64,000 nt of DNA from Rattus norvegicus (lineage: Eukaryota; Chordata; Mammalia; Rodentia; Muridae): NCBI RefSeq assembly GCF_036323735.1, contig NC_086020.1, forward strand, positions 129,700,210 through 129,764,209, written 5' to 3'. Positions 24,154-35,514 of the stretch are shown here, in pieces. How positions within the stretch are numbered: position 1 is the stretch's first letter; the number at the start of each line of letters is the position of its first letter. Made by a program: the position numbers and the translations under genes. The notes under the pieces were generated by a model. The model was not told the origin of the DNA. It ran no database searches and saw only the letters and a program-made list of their open reading frames with translations.

Positions 24154-24490
24154 AATCATTTGTAACAAATGTTGTTTATATTTGTAAATAGTGCTGCTTA
24201 TATTTGATGGTTGATTGTAGAAGAATACGAATAGATTTATACATGTATTATCACACTCAAAACTCAACCCCAAATGGATAAAACACATCAACATAAAACA
24301 AGGTACACTGAATGTGATAATATGCAAAATAGCCTTAAGTTCATTGGCAAAAGGAAAAGACTTTCTGAAGGGAATATCATTAGCACAGGCAACAAGATTA
24401 ACAATTAATAAATTGGACCTCATGAAACCAAGAAGCTTCTGTGTGACAAAAGACACATAATTTGAACAATTTTTAAGTCTATAGAGTGGG
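24154..24490 (+). mobile_element. Second, older L1 ORF2 fragment
   Basis: AAACTCAACCCCAAATGGAT, ATTGGCAAAAGGAAAAGACT and TTGGACCTCATGAAACCAAG match the same part of ORF2 as 23760-23950, but more diverged. It is therefore a separate older L1 piece lying beside the previous one. Confidence 0.7.
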
Positions 24491-24711
24491 AAAATATGTG
24501 TTATTTTTTCCTTCTCAATTTGTATTAACACAAAATCAAGTTAATTTTTTCTATAGGAATGGTGATATTTCTTTTTCTTTTTTTCTATTTTCATTGAAAA
24601 TAGAGTCCCTTATCATATATGATATACTGTTTACAGTTTCTCTCCCTCTATTCTTCACAATTGCTCGTCACCTACTATCTGGATTCCCTTAAATTCTGGT
24701 TCGAATTTGAA

Positions 24712-25127
24712 ATGGAGAGGTTTCAAAGAAATATCAACAAACTGAAGTGTAATGAGATCAAACAAAAAGATTCACATGGACAAGACAAACCAACAGAAAG
24801 AAAAGAGATCAAGAAGTCGTAAGAATCAAGGACCCCTTGTTCACACATTCAAGAGTCCTAAAAAAATCAAACTAAATGTTATAATGTGTATAAAGATGAC
24901 TTGATACAGACAAGTGCAGGCACTGTGCTTGCTGCTTCAACTCTAGTATATTCATATAAGATTTCCTTAGCTGGTTTAAAGGACATTGTTCTCCTGGTAT
25001 CTTGTATCCCATTTTTTCCCTTATAACACCTTTTCCTCCTCTTCCATTGGCTTCCCTGAATTCTGAGGAGAAAGATTTGATAGAGACATCTCATTTGGAT
25101 ATGTGTATTCCAGGATCTGTCTGTCTG
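24712..25127 (+). repeat. Unclassified rodent interspersed repeat (copy 1)
   Basis: CACATGGACAAGACAAACCA, CCCCTTGTTCACACATTCAA and TTTGATAGAGACATCTCATT resemble a long noncoding rodent repeat that I recall but cannot name. The last part (about 25040-25125) aligns with 42870-42966, showing internally that this is a repeated family. No coding frame. Confidence 0.5.
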
Positions 25128-25215
25128 CCCATCTCTCTCTGTCTTCTGTTTCTGTCTCTGACTCTGTCTCTGTCTCTCTTTTTCACAAACACACACACAC
25201 ACACACACACACACC
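25128..25215. repeat. (TCTG)n-(CA)n compound microsatellite
   Basis: TCTGTCTC-type units, then TTTTTCACAAA, then about 14 CA units. Confidence 0.93.
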
Positions 25216-25342
25216 ATATAGTTTTATTTATTTTCATTTGCTATAATAAGCTACCAAAAGAGAAATGTAAACACACTGTAATAAACCCTGTCATTTATAA
25301 TGTTGTCCTTCCTACAAAATATGCTAGGGCAAGGGTGGCATG

Positions 25343-25344
<2 letters not shown>

Positions 25345-25379
<35 letters not shown>

Positions 25380-25399
25380 TTGTGTTTGTGTGTGTATGT
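25345..25399. repeat. (GT)n microsatellite
   Basis: About 17 GT units with interrupted GT continuing to about 25399. Confidence 0.95.
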
Positions 25400-25404
25400 T
25401 TTCA

Positions 25405-26499
25405 AAGAACTAGATATAAAAAATCCAATTTTTAAAGTGGGATTAAAGATCTAAAAAGAGAATGCTCGAAAGAAGAAACTCAGAAGGTTGTGAAACATTT
25501 AAAGCAATGTTCAATATCCCTAGCTATCAAGGAACTATAGATAAAACCTACTCTGAGATTCCATTTTATAAACAAGGAATGGTAGAGCATGCCTTTAATC
25601 CCAGAACTCAGAAGGCAGAGGCTTGTGGATCTCTAAATTTAAGATCTGATCTACAATGTGTATTCCACATTGATAAGGAGACTACAGAGAGAAATCATGT
25701 TCATCCATCAAAAATTTCCATCTTACACATGTTAGAATGGCTCAGATCAACAAAATATGTGACAACTGCTGTGGTTAGGATATGGAGTAATGGGAACTGA
25801 TCTATTCATAGTTGCATGCAAACTTGTATAGCCACTCTGACAATTAGTGTGACATTTCTTCAAAAAGATGGGAATTTATCAATCTCAAGATGCAACTCAC
25901 TAAGCCCAAGGACATTTCATCCTACCACAAAGACACTGGCTTAACCATGTTTACTGTTCCTTTCTTTATAATAGCTAGAAACTGAAAACAACCTAGATAT
26001 CTCTCAACACCAACACCAAAAAATGTTTTAAAAATATGAATCCTTTGCACACTGTAGTATTAATTTGTCTTTAGAAATATGACATTATGAAATTTGTAGA
26101 CAAATGGATAGAGTGAGAGAAGTAAGTGAGCTAGCTACCCCAGGCAAAACGAAAGAAAGTGAAACAAACAAAAACTAACATAGAATGCATCTGCTTAAGT
26201 GGGAATATTAACTTAAGTCAATGATAACCCAGTTACAATCCGTAGAACCACAGAGAGTATGTATAGAGTGATAGCAGAGAAATATGGAGAAAATTCCTTA
26301 GGAAAGGGAAATAAAATATAAAATATGGACAGATTTCAGAAATAGAGAGGGCAGAGGTGGAAAGGGGCAGGGGATAAAAGATGAAGAGAAGTAATATGGG
26401 GAGAGACAGCTAAAATTAAGGGACCATAGTATGGTCATAGAGAGAGAAGGAGAGAGACAGAGAGAGACAGACAGAGAGAGAGAAAGAGAGAGAGAGAAT
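25405..26499 (+). mobile_element. Old L1 (ORF2 end and 3' region), interrupted by B1
   Basis: Highly diverged but ordered ORF2 sequence. GAAACATTTAAAGCAATGTTCAA and TACTCTGAGATTCCATTTTA precede the B1; CATCTTACACATGTTAGAATGG and TTTATAATAGCTAGAAACTG follow it. Then comes a decayed 3' region ending in GA-rich simple sequence (26438-26499). Older than the other L1 copies here. Confidence 0.75.
25573..25668 (+). mobile_element. B1 SINE fragment
   Basis: GCATGCCTTTAATCCCAGAA, CTCAGAAGGCAGAGGCTTGT and GATCTACAATGTGTATTCC follow the 7SL-derived B1 consensus (AATCCCAG, GGCAGAGGC). It sits inside the old L1 and so is younger than it. Confidence 0.85.
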
Positions 26500-26894
26500 C
26501 TAAGTGAAATTCCCAAATAGTAGGGGAATACAGACACATAATTGGACTTGTTCTGTCACTACCAGAAGCTTTGAATGGTGGGATTGGGTTAAATATGATG
26601 GAGTTGCTGCCAAAACTGTCCCACAAGAATTCCCACATAACCTAGCCTGTTGCCATAAATTGGTTTGCTCTTCACAAACTGATTGCAATGCACCGTTTCT
26701 ATAGACAAAGATGCACAACTCATTGGACATGGACAAGTCAAGCTGGTGTTTATGTATAGTTTTACTCTTACATTCTTATGTCTTTGTTACAGAAAGTCAC
26801 TCTGAATTCTATTAAAAAGGAGATCTAAACATTAACAAGCTATAAAACCTTTGATCTATAATCATGCCATGCCTACAAAGTGTGCTAGTAAAAT
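26500..26894. other. No gene or clear repeat
   Basis: Nothing recognised. It may contain decayed L1 3' UTR. Confidence 0.5.
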
Positions 26895-27958
26895 ACAAAG
26901 AATTGGACATAGTACTACCTGAGGACACAGATATACCACTCCCAGGCATATACTTAAAAGATACCCCCATATATACCAAGGAGCCCTTATCTATGTTCAT
27001 AGCAGCCTTATTTATAATAGCCAGATACTAGACAGAAACCAGATGTCCTTCAACAGAGAAATGGATACAGACAATGTGGCATATTTACCACAATGACTTC
27101 ATGAAATTCTTAGGCAAATGGCTGGAACAAGAAAATATCACCTGGAGTGAGGAGACAAAATCCAAAATAACACACATGACATGCACTCACTGATAAGTGG
27201 ATATTAGCACAAAAGCTTGGAATACCAAGATACAATTCACAAAGAATATGAAGCTTAAAACAGAAGGATGTCCAAAGTGTGGATGCTTCAGTCATTCTTA
27301 GAAGGGGTACTAAATACTCATAGGAGAACATAAAGAGATAAAGTGTGAAACAGAGTCCGAACGAAAGACCCTCTAGGGACTGATCAACCAGGGGATCCAT
27401 CCCACATACAGTCACCAAAACCAGACACTATTGCTGATGCCAAGAAGTGCGTGTTGACGGGAGCCTAATATAGTTGTCTCCTGAGAGGCTCTGCCAGAGC
27501 ATAACAAATAGAGGAGGCTGTTCACAGGCAACAATCAGACTGAGCACAGGGACCCCAATGCAGGAGCTAGGGAAAGAACTGAAAGATCTGAGGGGTTTGC
27601 AACCACATAGGAAGAACAACATCAGCACACCAGATGCCCCAGAGTTCCCAGGGATTAAAACACCAAACAAAGAGTATGCATGGATGAACTCATGGCTCCA
27701 GCCCCATATATAGCAGAGGATGACCTTGTTGGTCATCAATGGGAGGAGAGGCCCTTGTTCCTATGAAGGCTGATGCCCCAGTTTGAGAGAATGGCAGGGC
27801 TGGGAAGTGGGAGGGAGTGCATGGGTGGGTTGGGGAACATCTTCATAAAATCAGGGGAAGGGGGCATGAGATAGAAGTTTTCTGGACACAAATCAAGTAA
27901 AAAGGATTACATTTGAAATATAAATAAAGAAAATATCCACTAAAAAAGAAATGAAAAA
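26895..27958 (+). mobile_element. 5'-truncated L1 (ORF2 end plus 3' UTR)
   Basis: Starts in the ORF2 C-terminal codons (GAATTGGACATAGTACTACC), passes TTATTTATAATAGCCAGATA and TGACTTCATGAAATTCTTAG, then the full 3' UTR, and ends in an A-rich tail at about 27958 (ACATTTGAAATATAAATAAAG). Frame broken by a deletion near 27085. Intermediate age. Confidence 0.88.
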
Positions 27959-28328
27959 ATTTGTCAAAAAATCAATCAATAACTGATTTGACTCAAGTCC
28001 CATACCATGAGATGGATTTCATACCCAAAAAAGCCTGTGTGACAGTATCCAGTGATTATAGAGTCTGGTGACCTGAGGTAAAATCAAATTCTATGGGTCA
28101 AAAAATAAATGTAATAATAACATGAATCTTAATGCATTCGGTTATATTCATAGGTCAGTACCTTGCTCAACTATCTTCAGACCACCCCCTCAAAATCCTG
28201 AAGCACATGGGGACACATTCAGAGACCCATAGTGAAACATTAGACAGATAATAAGAGAACTTGGAACACTAAGCCCTAAATTCAGTTTCTCATCATGTCC
28301 CTTCCCACAGAGTTAAAAGAAGCCTGCA

Positions 28329-28433
28329 GGGGTTGGGGATTTAGCTCAGTGGTAGAGCGCTTGCCTAGGAAGTGCAAGGCCCTGGGTTCCTTCCCCAGCT
28401 CCGGGGGGGGGGGGGGGGAAGAAAAAGGAAAAA
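28329..28433 (+). mobile_element. ID element (BC1/tRNA-Ala-derived SINE)
   Basis: Body GGGGTTGGGGATTTAGCTCA...AGAGCGCTTGCCTAGGAAG is the rat ID consensus. The A box is TAGCTCAGTGG at 28342-28352; the B box (28384-28394) is GGTTCCTTCCC, with the CpG of the usual GGTTCG lost. The 3' end carries 16 G residues (28403-28418), then an A-rich tail. Flanking AAAAGAAGCCTGCA (28315-28328) and AAAAGAAGCCTTCA (28434-28447) form a 14-bp TSD with one mismatch. Strong indicator of rat origin. Confidence 0.96.
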
Positions 28434-28447
28434 AAAAGAAGCCTTCA

Positions 28448-28990
28448 GAGCAGGAGGAGGAGGCAGAAAAATGTATAAGAGCCAAAGGAAAGGAGGATAC
28501 AGAGGTGAGTTTTGGCTATATATACTACTCTATGCTCCCTGCAGATCACACATACAGACCTGCCCAGGAGCTATCTTTGGATCTGCAAATTAAAGACACA
28601 CAGACATTAGATTAATTATTTAAATGTCTTTGTTAACTCAAAGGCTGGGCACTCCCAAACCTTCCCCGGCTACCCAAGGCCCAAGAATGGAAGTTGCCCA
28701 CTGTCAATTACCCACATTCTCATATGGCTGCTTGGTTTTATCTCCTGCTGCACCTGCTTTCCATCCTTCTTCAAGTCAAGGTGATTCTCCATTTTCTCCC
28801 CACTGCATCCTAGCCCAGCACTACTAAGGGTCCCACCTCAGCTCCCTTTTCCCAGCCATGAGCTGCTGAATTCTTCATTGATAATCAAAAACCAATTGGA
28901 GACAAGGACATTTAGCATTTGGACACACAGATTCCCAACAAGAAAACAAGACCCCATACATTAACATGATCGAATCTCATGTAAATTCAC
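28448..28990. repeat. Possible LTR relic, unclassified
   Basis: TTTGGATCTGCAAATTAAAG, ATTAATTATTTAAATGTCTT and TAGCATTTGGACACACAGAT suggest a rodent LTR, probably antisense, from recall only. The ID element inserted at or beside its left side. No TSD or LTR ends established. Confidence 0.35.
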
Positions 28991-29139
28991 AGAGATTGAA
29001 GCAGAGTGCACAGGGTCAGCAATGGTCTGAAACAGGTCCTCTTTTGTTTTTGAATTTGTATTAGATTTATTTCTTTTTTGTGTTGGTCATAATTTTATTA
29101 TCCATAACATTAGAAAGGACATCTTAGTTCCTGCAGCTC

Positions 29140-30864
29140 TTTTTTTTTTCAATCTTTATTAAATTGGGTATTTCTTATTTACATTTCAATTGTTATTCCC
29201 TTTCCCGGTTTCCAGGCCAACATCCCCCTAGTCCCTGCCCCCTCCCCTTCTATGTGGGTGTTCCCCTCCCCATCCTCCACTCATTACCGCCCTCCCCCTA
29301 ACAATCACATTCACTGGGGGTTCAGTCTTAGCAGGATCAAGAGCTTCCCCTTCCACTGGTGCCCTTACTAGGCTATTCATTGCTTCCTGTGCAGTTAGAG
29401 CCCAGGGTCAGCCCATTTATCATCTTTGGGTAGTGGCTTAGTCCCTGGAAGTCCTGGTTGGTTGGCATTGTTGTTCATATGGGGTCCCGAGCCCCTTCAA
29501 GCTCTTTCAGTCCTTTCTCTGATTCCATCAACGGGGGTCCCGATCTGTGATTTGTTGCTGGCATTCACCTATGGATTTGATGAATTCTGGCTGTGTCCCT
29601 CAGGAGAGATCTACATCCGGTTCCTGTCAGCCTGCACTTCTTTGCTTCATCCATCTTATCTAGTTTGGTGGCTGTATATGTATGGGCCACATGTGGGGCA
29701 GGCTCTAAATGGGTGTTCCTTCAGTCTCTGTTTTAATCTTTGCCTCTCCCTTCCCTGTCAAGGGTACTCTTTTTCCTCATTTAAAGAAGGAGTGAAGCAT
29801 TCACATTTTGATCATCCGTCTTGAGTTTCGTTTGTTCTAGGGATCTAGGGTAATTCAATCATTTGGGCTAATAGCCACTTATCAATGAGTGCATACCATG
29901 TATGTCTTTCTGTGAATGGGTTAGCTCACTCAGGATGATATTTTCCAGTTCCAACCATTTCCCTACGAATTTCATAAAGTCATTGTTTTTGATAGCTGAG
30001 TAATATTCCATTGTGTAGATGTACCACATTTTCTGTATCCATTCCTCTGTTGAAGGGCATCTGGGTTCTTTCCAGCTTCTGGCTATTATAAATAAGGCTG
30101 CGATGAACATAGTGGAGCACGTGTCTTTTTTATATGTTGGGGCATCTTTTGGGTATATGCCCAAGAGAGGTATAGCTGGATCCTCAAGCAGTTCAATGTC
30201 CAATTTTCTGAGGAACCTCCAGACAAATTTCCAGAATCGTTGTACCAGTCTGCAATCCCACCAACAATGGAGGAGTGTTCCTCTTTCTCCACATCCTTGC
30301 CAGCATCTGCTATCACCTGAGTTTTTGATCTTAGCCATTCTCACTGGTGTGAGGTTAAATCTCAGGATTGTTTTGATTTGCATTTCCCTTATGACTAAAG
30401 ATGCTGAACATATCTTTAGGTGTTTCTCAGGCATTCAGCATTCCTCAGCTTTGAATTCTTTGTTTAGCTCTGAACCCCATTTCTAATAGTGTTATTTGTC
30501 TCCCTGCAGTCTACCTTTATGACTTCTTTGTATATTTTGGATATAAGCTCTTCATTCATTGTAGGATTGGTAAAGATCTTTTCCCAATCTGTTGGTTGCC
30601 GTTTTGTCCTAACCACAGTGTCCTTTGCCTTACAGAAGCTTTGCAGTTTCATGAGATCCCATTTGTCGATTCTTGATCTTAGAGCATAAGCCATTGGTGT
30701 TTTGTTCAGGAAATTTTCTCCAGTGCCCATGTGTTCGAGATTCTTCCCCCTATTTCTTCTCTTAGTTTGAGTGTGTCTGGTTTGATGTGGAGGTCCTTGA
30801 TCCACTTGGACTTAAGCTTTGTACAGGGTGATAAGCATGGATCGATCTGCATTCTTCTACATGT
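29140..30864 (-). mobile_element. 5'-truncated young L1 (3' UTR plus ORF2 C-terminus)
   Basis: T-run at 29140-29149, 3' UTR to 29867, then ORF2 up to 30864, where L1 identity stops abruptly (CTTCTACATGT then unrelated sequence). Very similar to the copy at 1-5685. No TSD found. Confidence 0.94.
29868..30864 (-). pseudogene. L1 ORF2 C-terminal fragment with frameshifts
   Basis: Residues equivalent to about 940-1275 of ORF2: the C-terminal Cys-rich segment (CWQGCGERGTLLHCWWDC) and the normal terminus SLISGY are present in the frame 30434-29868. The upstream frame 30805-30464 carries the segment NKTPMAYALRSRIDKWDL. The two are separated by a small indel near 30455-30480. Another indel near 30750 lies in the upstream part. 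No RT domain is included, so there is no activity. Confidence 0.9.
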
Positions 30865-30879
30865 GGCAGGTCACCTTCT

Positions 30880-31195
30880 TATACAGCTTCCTGCCTAGAG
30901 ATTTTATATGAGTCCTGAGTATGTGAGCAAGTCTAGTGGGTCTCTAACTCTGCACTTTCTCTTATACCCTTTTTTTTGTCATTTGGTTTGTGTTTTCCTA
31001 GATCATTGTGATGGTTTCTATTTTATTATACTTTATTTTGTTATGTTTTGTTGTTAGCTCTTTGGATTCATGCTCTTTTCTAATGAAAAAACAGAAAGAA
31101 AATGGATGTAGATGTGTTGAGTAGTAGGGAGGAGCTGAGAGAAATACGGGGAGGTGAAACTGATATTACACAAGCAAATAATCTATTTTTAATAC
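30880..31195 (+). mobile_element. Possible old L1 3' UTR end
   Basis: TTTTTTTGTCATTTGGTTTG and GGAGGAGCTGAGAGAAATAC, then an A/T-rich end, resemble an old murine L1 3' UTR from memory. Weak. Confidence 0.35.
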
Positions 31196-31196
31196 A

Positions 31197-31230
31197 AATA
31201 ATATTTATTATTGTTATTATTATCATCATC

Positions 31231-31263
<33 letters not shown>

Positions 31264-31264
31264 C
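31197..31264. repeat. (ATT)n microsatellite
   Basis: Imperfect TTA/ATT and ATC triplets. Confidence 0.95.
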
Positions 31265-31317
31265 AGGAAATAGAAGCAAGAGCCTAACAAATTTTACTCA
31301 CGTAACCTTGGTTTCTT

Positions 31318-31464
31318 TCTTTTCTTTCTTTTTCTTCTAGTCCCTCCCTAGTTTTTTTTCCATCTTTATTAGCTTGGGTATTTCTTATTTACATTCAGAT
31401 TGTTATTCCCCTTCCTGGTTTCCGGGCCAACATCCCCCAGCCCCTCCACCTCCCCTTCTATATG
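31318..31464 (-). mobile_element. Very short L1 3' end with TSD and double A-tail
   Basis: About 100 bp of L1 3' UTR (31364-31464) with T8 at 31352-31359. Next come an 18-base non-L1 segment and a second T/C-rich tract to 31318. The unit is flanked by GTAACCTTGGTTTCTT (31302-31317) and GTAACCCTGGTTTCTT (31465-31480), a 16-bp TSD with one mismatch. The extra segment between the two tails fits a short 3' transduction. Confidence 0.85.
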
Positions 31465-31480
31465 GTAACCCTGGTTTCTT

Positions 31481-34400
31481 AATGGTAACTTGTCATAAAA
31501 ACAAAATGAAAATTAAAGTTTGTCATAGACACTATTCCTGAGAGTCTAGTAAGAGAAATATCTATCCTTTACAGAATTCTAACAAAATGGAGGATAATCA
31601 CCAGGCACAACCTCAACTCTATAATTAGAAATCAATGCTTTATCATACGACAAATTAAGATGAGTATGTTCTAAAGTGTTCATAATTTTCCATATCATAA
31701 GTGGAAAATCACTGAATGATCCTCTAACACAAGTCAAATGATAACATTAGTACAAGATACTGCTATCTAGTATTATAAAATAACACATATTTCAATATAA
31801 GTGTATAATTATAAATACTAAGCATTTCTTAATGTTTACAAAAATGTCCACATTCTCTAGATGGTGAAAGGAACATAATATATCACTACTTCATGTCAAT
31901 TTCTTTTACTTAAATATAATAGACATAAAATGTAAATATTACTTAAGACTTTGTACAGGATTTAAAATCCAATTAATTTATTCTGATAGAAAAGACACTT
32001 CACATAATACCAAATTTGACATTGTGTATATATTAGAAACTTCAGTAGACAACTTACTTACATAAGGTAGAGGATAAATTAGTAAAAAAATTATAAATGA
32101 GAAGAAAGAAAATCAGAATACCTTTTATCTGTCACATGGTTAATATTTGACTCTACATGAATCAGTGTCACATGAATTTTCCAGCAGTCCTCCTCACACA
32201 TAAAATTGAATCTGTGCTTTAAATACATTGTTTCCCTGCATTTGAAAACAAGAAGAAGCCTTCAAACATTCATATGTATGCAATATTTATTCCATTCCAG
32301 CTATCAGAAACAAAAACAAAAACAGAAACAAAAACAGAGAGGAGTGTGGAACTAGCCACACATATTTCTGTTGGATGTAATACTTGCAAGAACAGAAGCA
32401 AGAAAGAGGGATAAGACAAACATAGCTTCATATGGGATCTGAGAAGATGTCAATCCCACAGGGGCCTAAAAGACACACTTGTCTCTGTATGAAAACAGAA
32501 ACTCCAATAGAGTGAGTATTGTTAGTTGTGGCTGCCCTAAATGCGGTCAGTTACCCCTGCCTTCTTCATTTATCAGTAAGGAAGTGGTCTTGAGTACAAC
32601 AAATCCTTGAGACATAAATTAATATATTTCTTTGACAAAATCAAATATTTCCAGCTAGACAGACCCTAGAGAGCAAAGAATTGAAGATTTTGTAACATAA
32701 GACTTAGGTTGGCCCTTGCCAGAGGTGCAATAAGCAATTTTGGGGCCCACTAACTTATTAGGTGCCTCAAATTCAATAAAGACATCCATAAAGTACAACA
32801 TTTACTAATACTATTGGATAACTGTAGCTTCTGTCACCTTTCTTTTTCTTTCCAAGTTTATATTTATCATATCAAAAATGGACTTTGGCATCCCCAAATC
32901 CTAATCTATTATCTGGGTGAATTTTTTATTCCTGTGCTTTGATTTTCTTGAATGCTTTTGATAGTTACTTTAGTTATTTAAATAATAACGGTTGGAAACA
33001 GTTAATTCAGTTTATATAAAGTGTTTCATTTACTATCAGAAGATATTTTAGGCCCTTGGAGAATCTGCCTTATCTTTATTCTCACTATTTTTTTCCATAG
33101 GAAATAGAGGTAGGTATTGTTATCATATCTCGGAAATAGAAATATTGAACTCTGGGTAGTTAATGGCTTGCCAAGGTCACTTTAACTCGAAAACACTGCT
33201 GAATCTGTATTTTGTGTATAAAGTAACAGGCTGAAATTCAGTATATGAGAATATTTTTGGGTGTTTTTAAAGGTTACAATCTTTAATAAACCAAAATATA
33301 AAATAAACTGATATGAAATGAGGTAGTATATGGAACCTAAGAAATCTATGTTAAAAAATTTGTGAATAACATGTCTAAGAGGAAATGCTTGCAATAATAA
33401 AAAATGTATTAGCATTTCTCATTTCTAATGTAGCATGAATTTATTAGGAATGACAAAATCTCATGTCTTCTTGAAAGTGAGTCCTACTGTAAAGGCATCA
33501 ATTACACTGTCTAGAATAACTATGAGAAGGTAATGGCTAACCCTATTGTTGAAAAGAATCTTTCACTCTTGATACAATGCAAGAGTTTCTATATAATTAT
33601 TATTAAGGCAAAATTGTGTTTCCTTGAAAATCATACTATTTCAGAGATTATAATGCTAGTATGATGACCTCACTAAATAGGATAATATAATTTATGTTTA
33701 AAATCAGTCTTTATGTTGACATTTATAGTAGCTAAGATATCTTAACTTTTCACTTCTTTTTAAATGTATAATCATAAACACTGAATAAGGAATGTTATTA
33801 AAGATTGGTCCTCTTGATGGTAGTTTGGACTTTGTAATATCATATGCTGGTTCCTTGTTCTGTGTAACAAAGTGCTTATGGAGTTTTGGAAACACATTAA
33901 GGACACCACTGACAATATGCTTGGATATTAAACATTTTATTTATGGCTGTGTTAAGGAGCAGTTAACCATAGCATTCCAGAAAATGAGAATCTCGATGAA
34001 GTTTTAAAACATAACCCAGAAAGTTTTATGGATGACATTTAAAATCCCTATCCTCTAATAAAAGAAATAAATTTCTAAAATTCAAAATGTCAATAGTTTG
34101 AAGTATGAATTCTAGACTATTTAAAACTAATGTTAGTAAAGAATATATTGACCCTTAAATACAGTTTCTTCAATCCAATAAGTCCCATGAACCCCATCCA
34201 ATATTTTAATATTTTCAAAACTACCTTAATTTAAATAATCTATTTTTAATTAAGTTAGTTCCCATTTTTAAATTTACAAAGTTGTATTAACCAAACATTA
34301 AAGCCTTATATTGGTTATATTAACTGTGCTTTCAAGAAGTAAAACTAAATGTTATTAACTCACATTGAAAAACAAACAAAAATACCACTCATTTTTCTTG

Positions 34401-34596
34401 ATTACATTTTGTAAGATTCTATTTTGGAATTAAATAAATATTCTTATAAAAAGTTCATGAGTATTTACTGTTATCTTAAATGATTAAAATTTGAAAAAAA
34501 GCTTATTTTTCACATTAGAGTCTCGTGTTGAAACGAATTACATGTTAGTAACATTTAATAACACTACAGTTGTAATAATTAATTATTAATATTAAC
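31481..34596. other. 3.1 kb of AT-rich DNA, no gene seen
   Basis: Only an (AAAAAC)n-like tract at about 32309-32338 stands out. No reading frame over 80 codons has a recognisable signature. Confidence 0.6.
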
Positions 34597-34665
34597 TAGG
34601 CTAAGATGTAGCTCAGTTATGTTCGATGGTTTATCTAGCATAAATATTTTCCTCAGTTGTGTGTG
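34597..34665 (+). mobile_element. Degenerate ID-like SINE
   Basis: GGCTAAGATGTAGCTCAGTT and TTTATCTAGCATAAA resemble the older ID consensus around the A box (GTAGCTCAGTTGG). The B-box half is lost or unrecognisable. Confidence 0.45.
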
Positions 34666-34725
34666 GTACTATACAATATCAACACCATAGACCACGTACC
34701 TGAAAAAGAATAGAGGGAATCACAA

Positions 34726-34726
<1 letters not shown>

Positions 34727-34772
<46 letters not shown>

Positions 34773-34845
34773 TACACACACACACACGCAGACACATACC
34801 CCATGGAGAGAAAGACAGAAAGACAGAGAGACAGAGACAGAGAAA
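34727..34845. repeat. (CA)n then (AGACAG)n compound microsatellite
   Basis: About 20 CA units, a short interruption, a second CA block to about 34797, then AGACAG/AGAGAC units from 34806 to 34845. Confidence 0.95.
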
Positions 34846-35019
34846 TACTATCAACTAAATTAGTGATTTCAAACATTCAGTGTAAAAATTTATTTACTAG
34901 TATAATAGCCTAAGGCACTTTTTAAAAGACAATAAATGATACATGCAAATGATACTTTTATTTTCTCAGATGAAGAAATGAGAGAGCCATAAGCAAGTTT
35001 TATGAATACATTCCTTGGG

Positions 35020-35490
35020 CTGAGGCCAGCGTATTTCAACCTAACTCTACCTAGATCTGGGCTTGGGAGCTTCTAGCCTCCATAAAATATAGTCTTCTTC
35101 AAGGCCTTACCTGGAAGACTTAAACTTCCATTCCCTGCGAACCTAGGCCTAACAATTTTTCAGCCTCTCAGAATTGCTGCTAAATAGGCTTGCCATTTCT
35201 AGCTCTGTATGAACACTGGCTGGCTGATTCAACTCAGCTCTTCTGGTTTGAACTCTTTTCCAAGATGATGAATTGAAATTGGCTCCTCACAGCTTCTGAC
35301 TGAATTGCTCTGTTGAGAAAAACTAACCCTGAACTCTACATATTAAATAGCCCCAAACTGAATTGAGTCCAACTGCACTTGACCACATTCCATCAAACTA
35401 AACTGTAAGGAAATAAAGAGAACAGAATTGAATTGAACCTAACTGAACAGAACTCTTGAAGTGAATTGCTGTTTTCTTTCTCTAAGCCTC
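35020..35490. repeat. Unclassified segment with CTGAA-type short repeats
   Basis: Recurrent GAATTG/CTGAAC words (for example TGAATTGAGTCCAACTGCAC and GAATTGAATTGAACCTAACT) and moderate GC set it apart from its flanks. It may be an LTR relic; not identified. Confidence 0.3.
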
Positions 35491-35514
35491 CCACTCTTGT
35501 CTATTCTCTCTTAT

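Noticed and set aside
28329..28405. A functional tRNA-Ala gene
   Set aside because: It has ID-element body changes, an A-rich tail and a TSD, and cannot fold as a complete tRNA; it is a retroposed SINE.
28295..28615. 106-codon frame with Gly-rich and Lys-rich runs
   Set aside because: It reads through the ID element, its G-run and A-tail.
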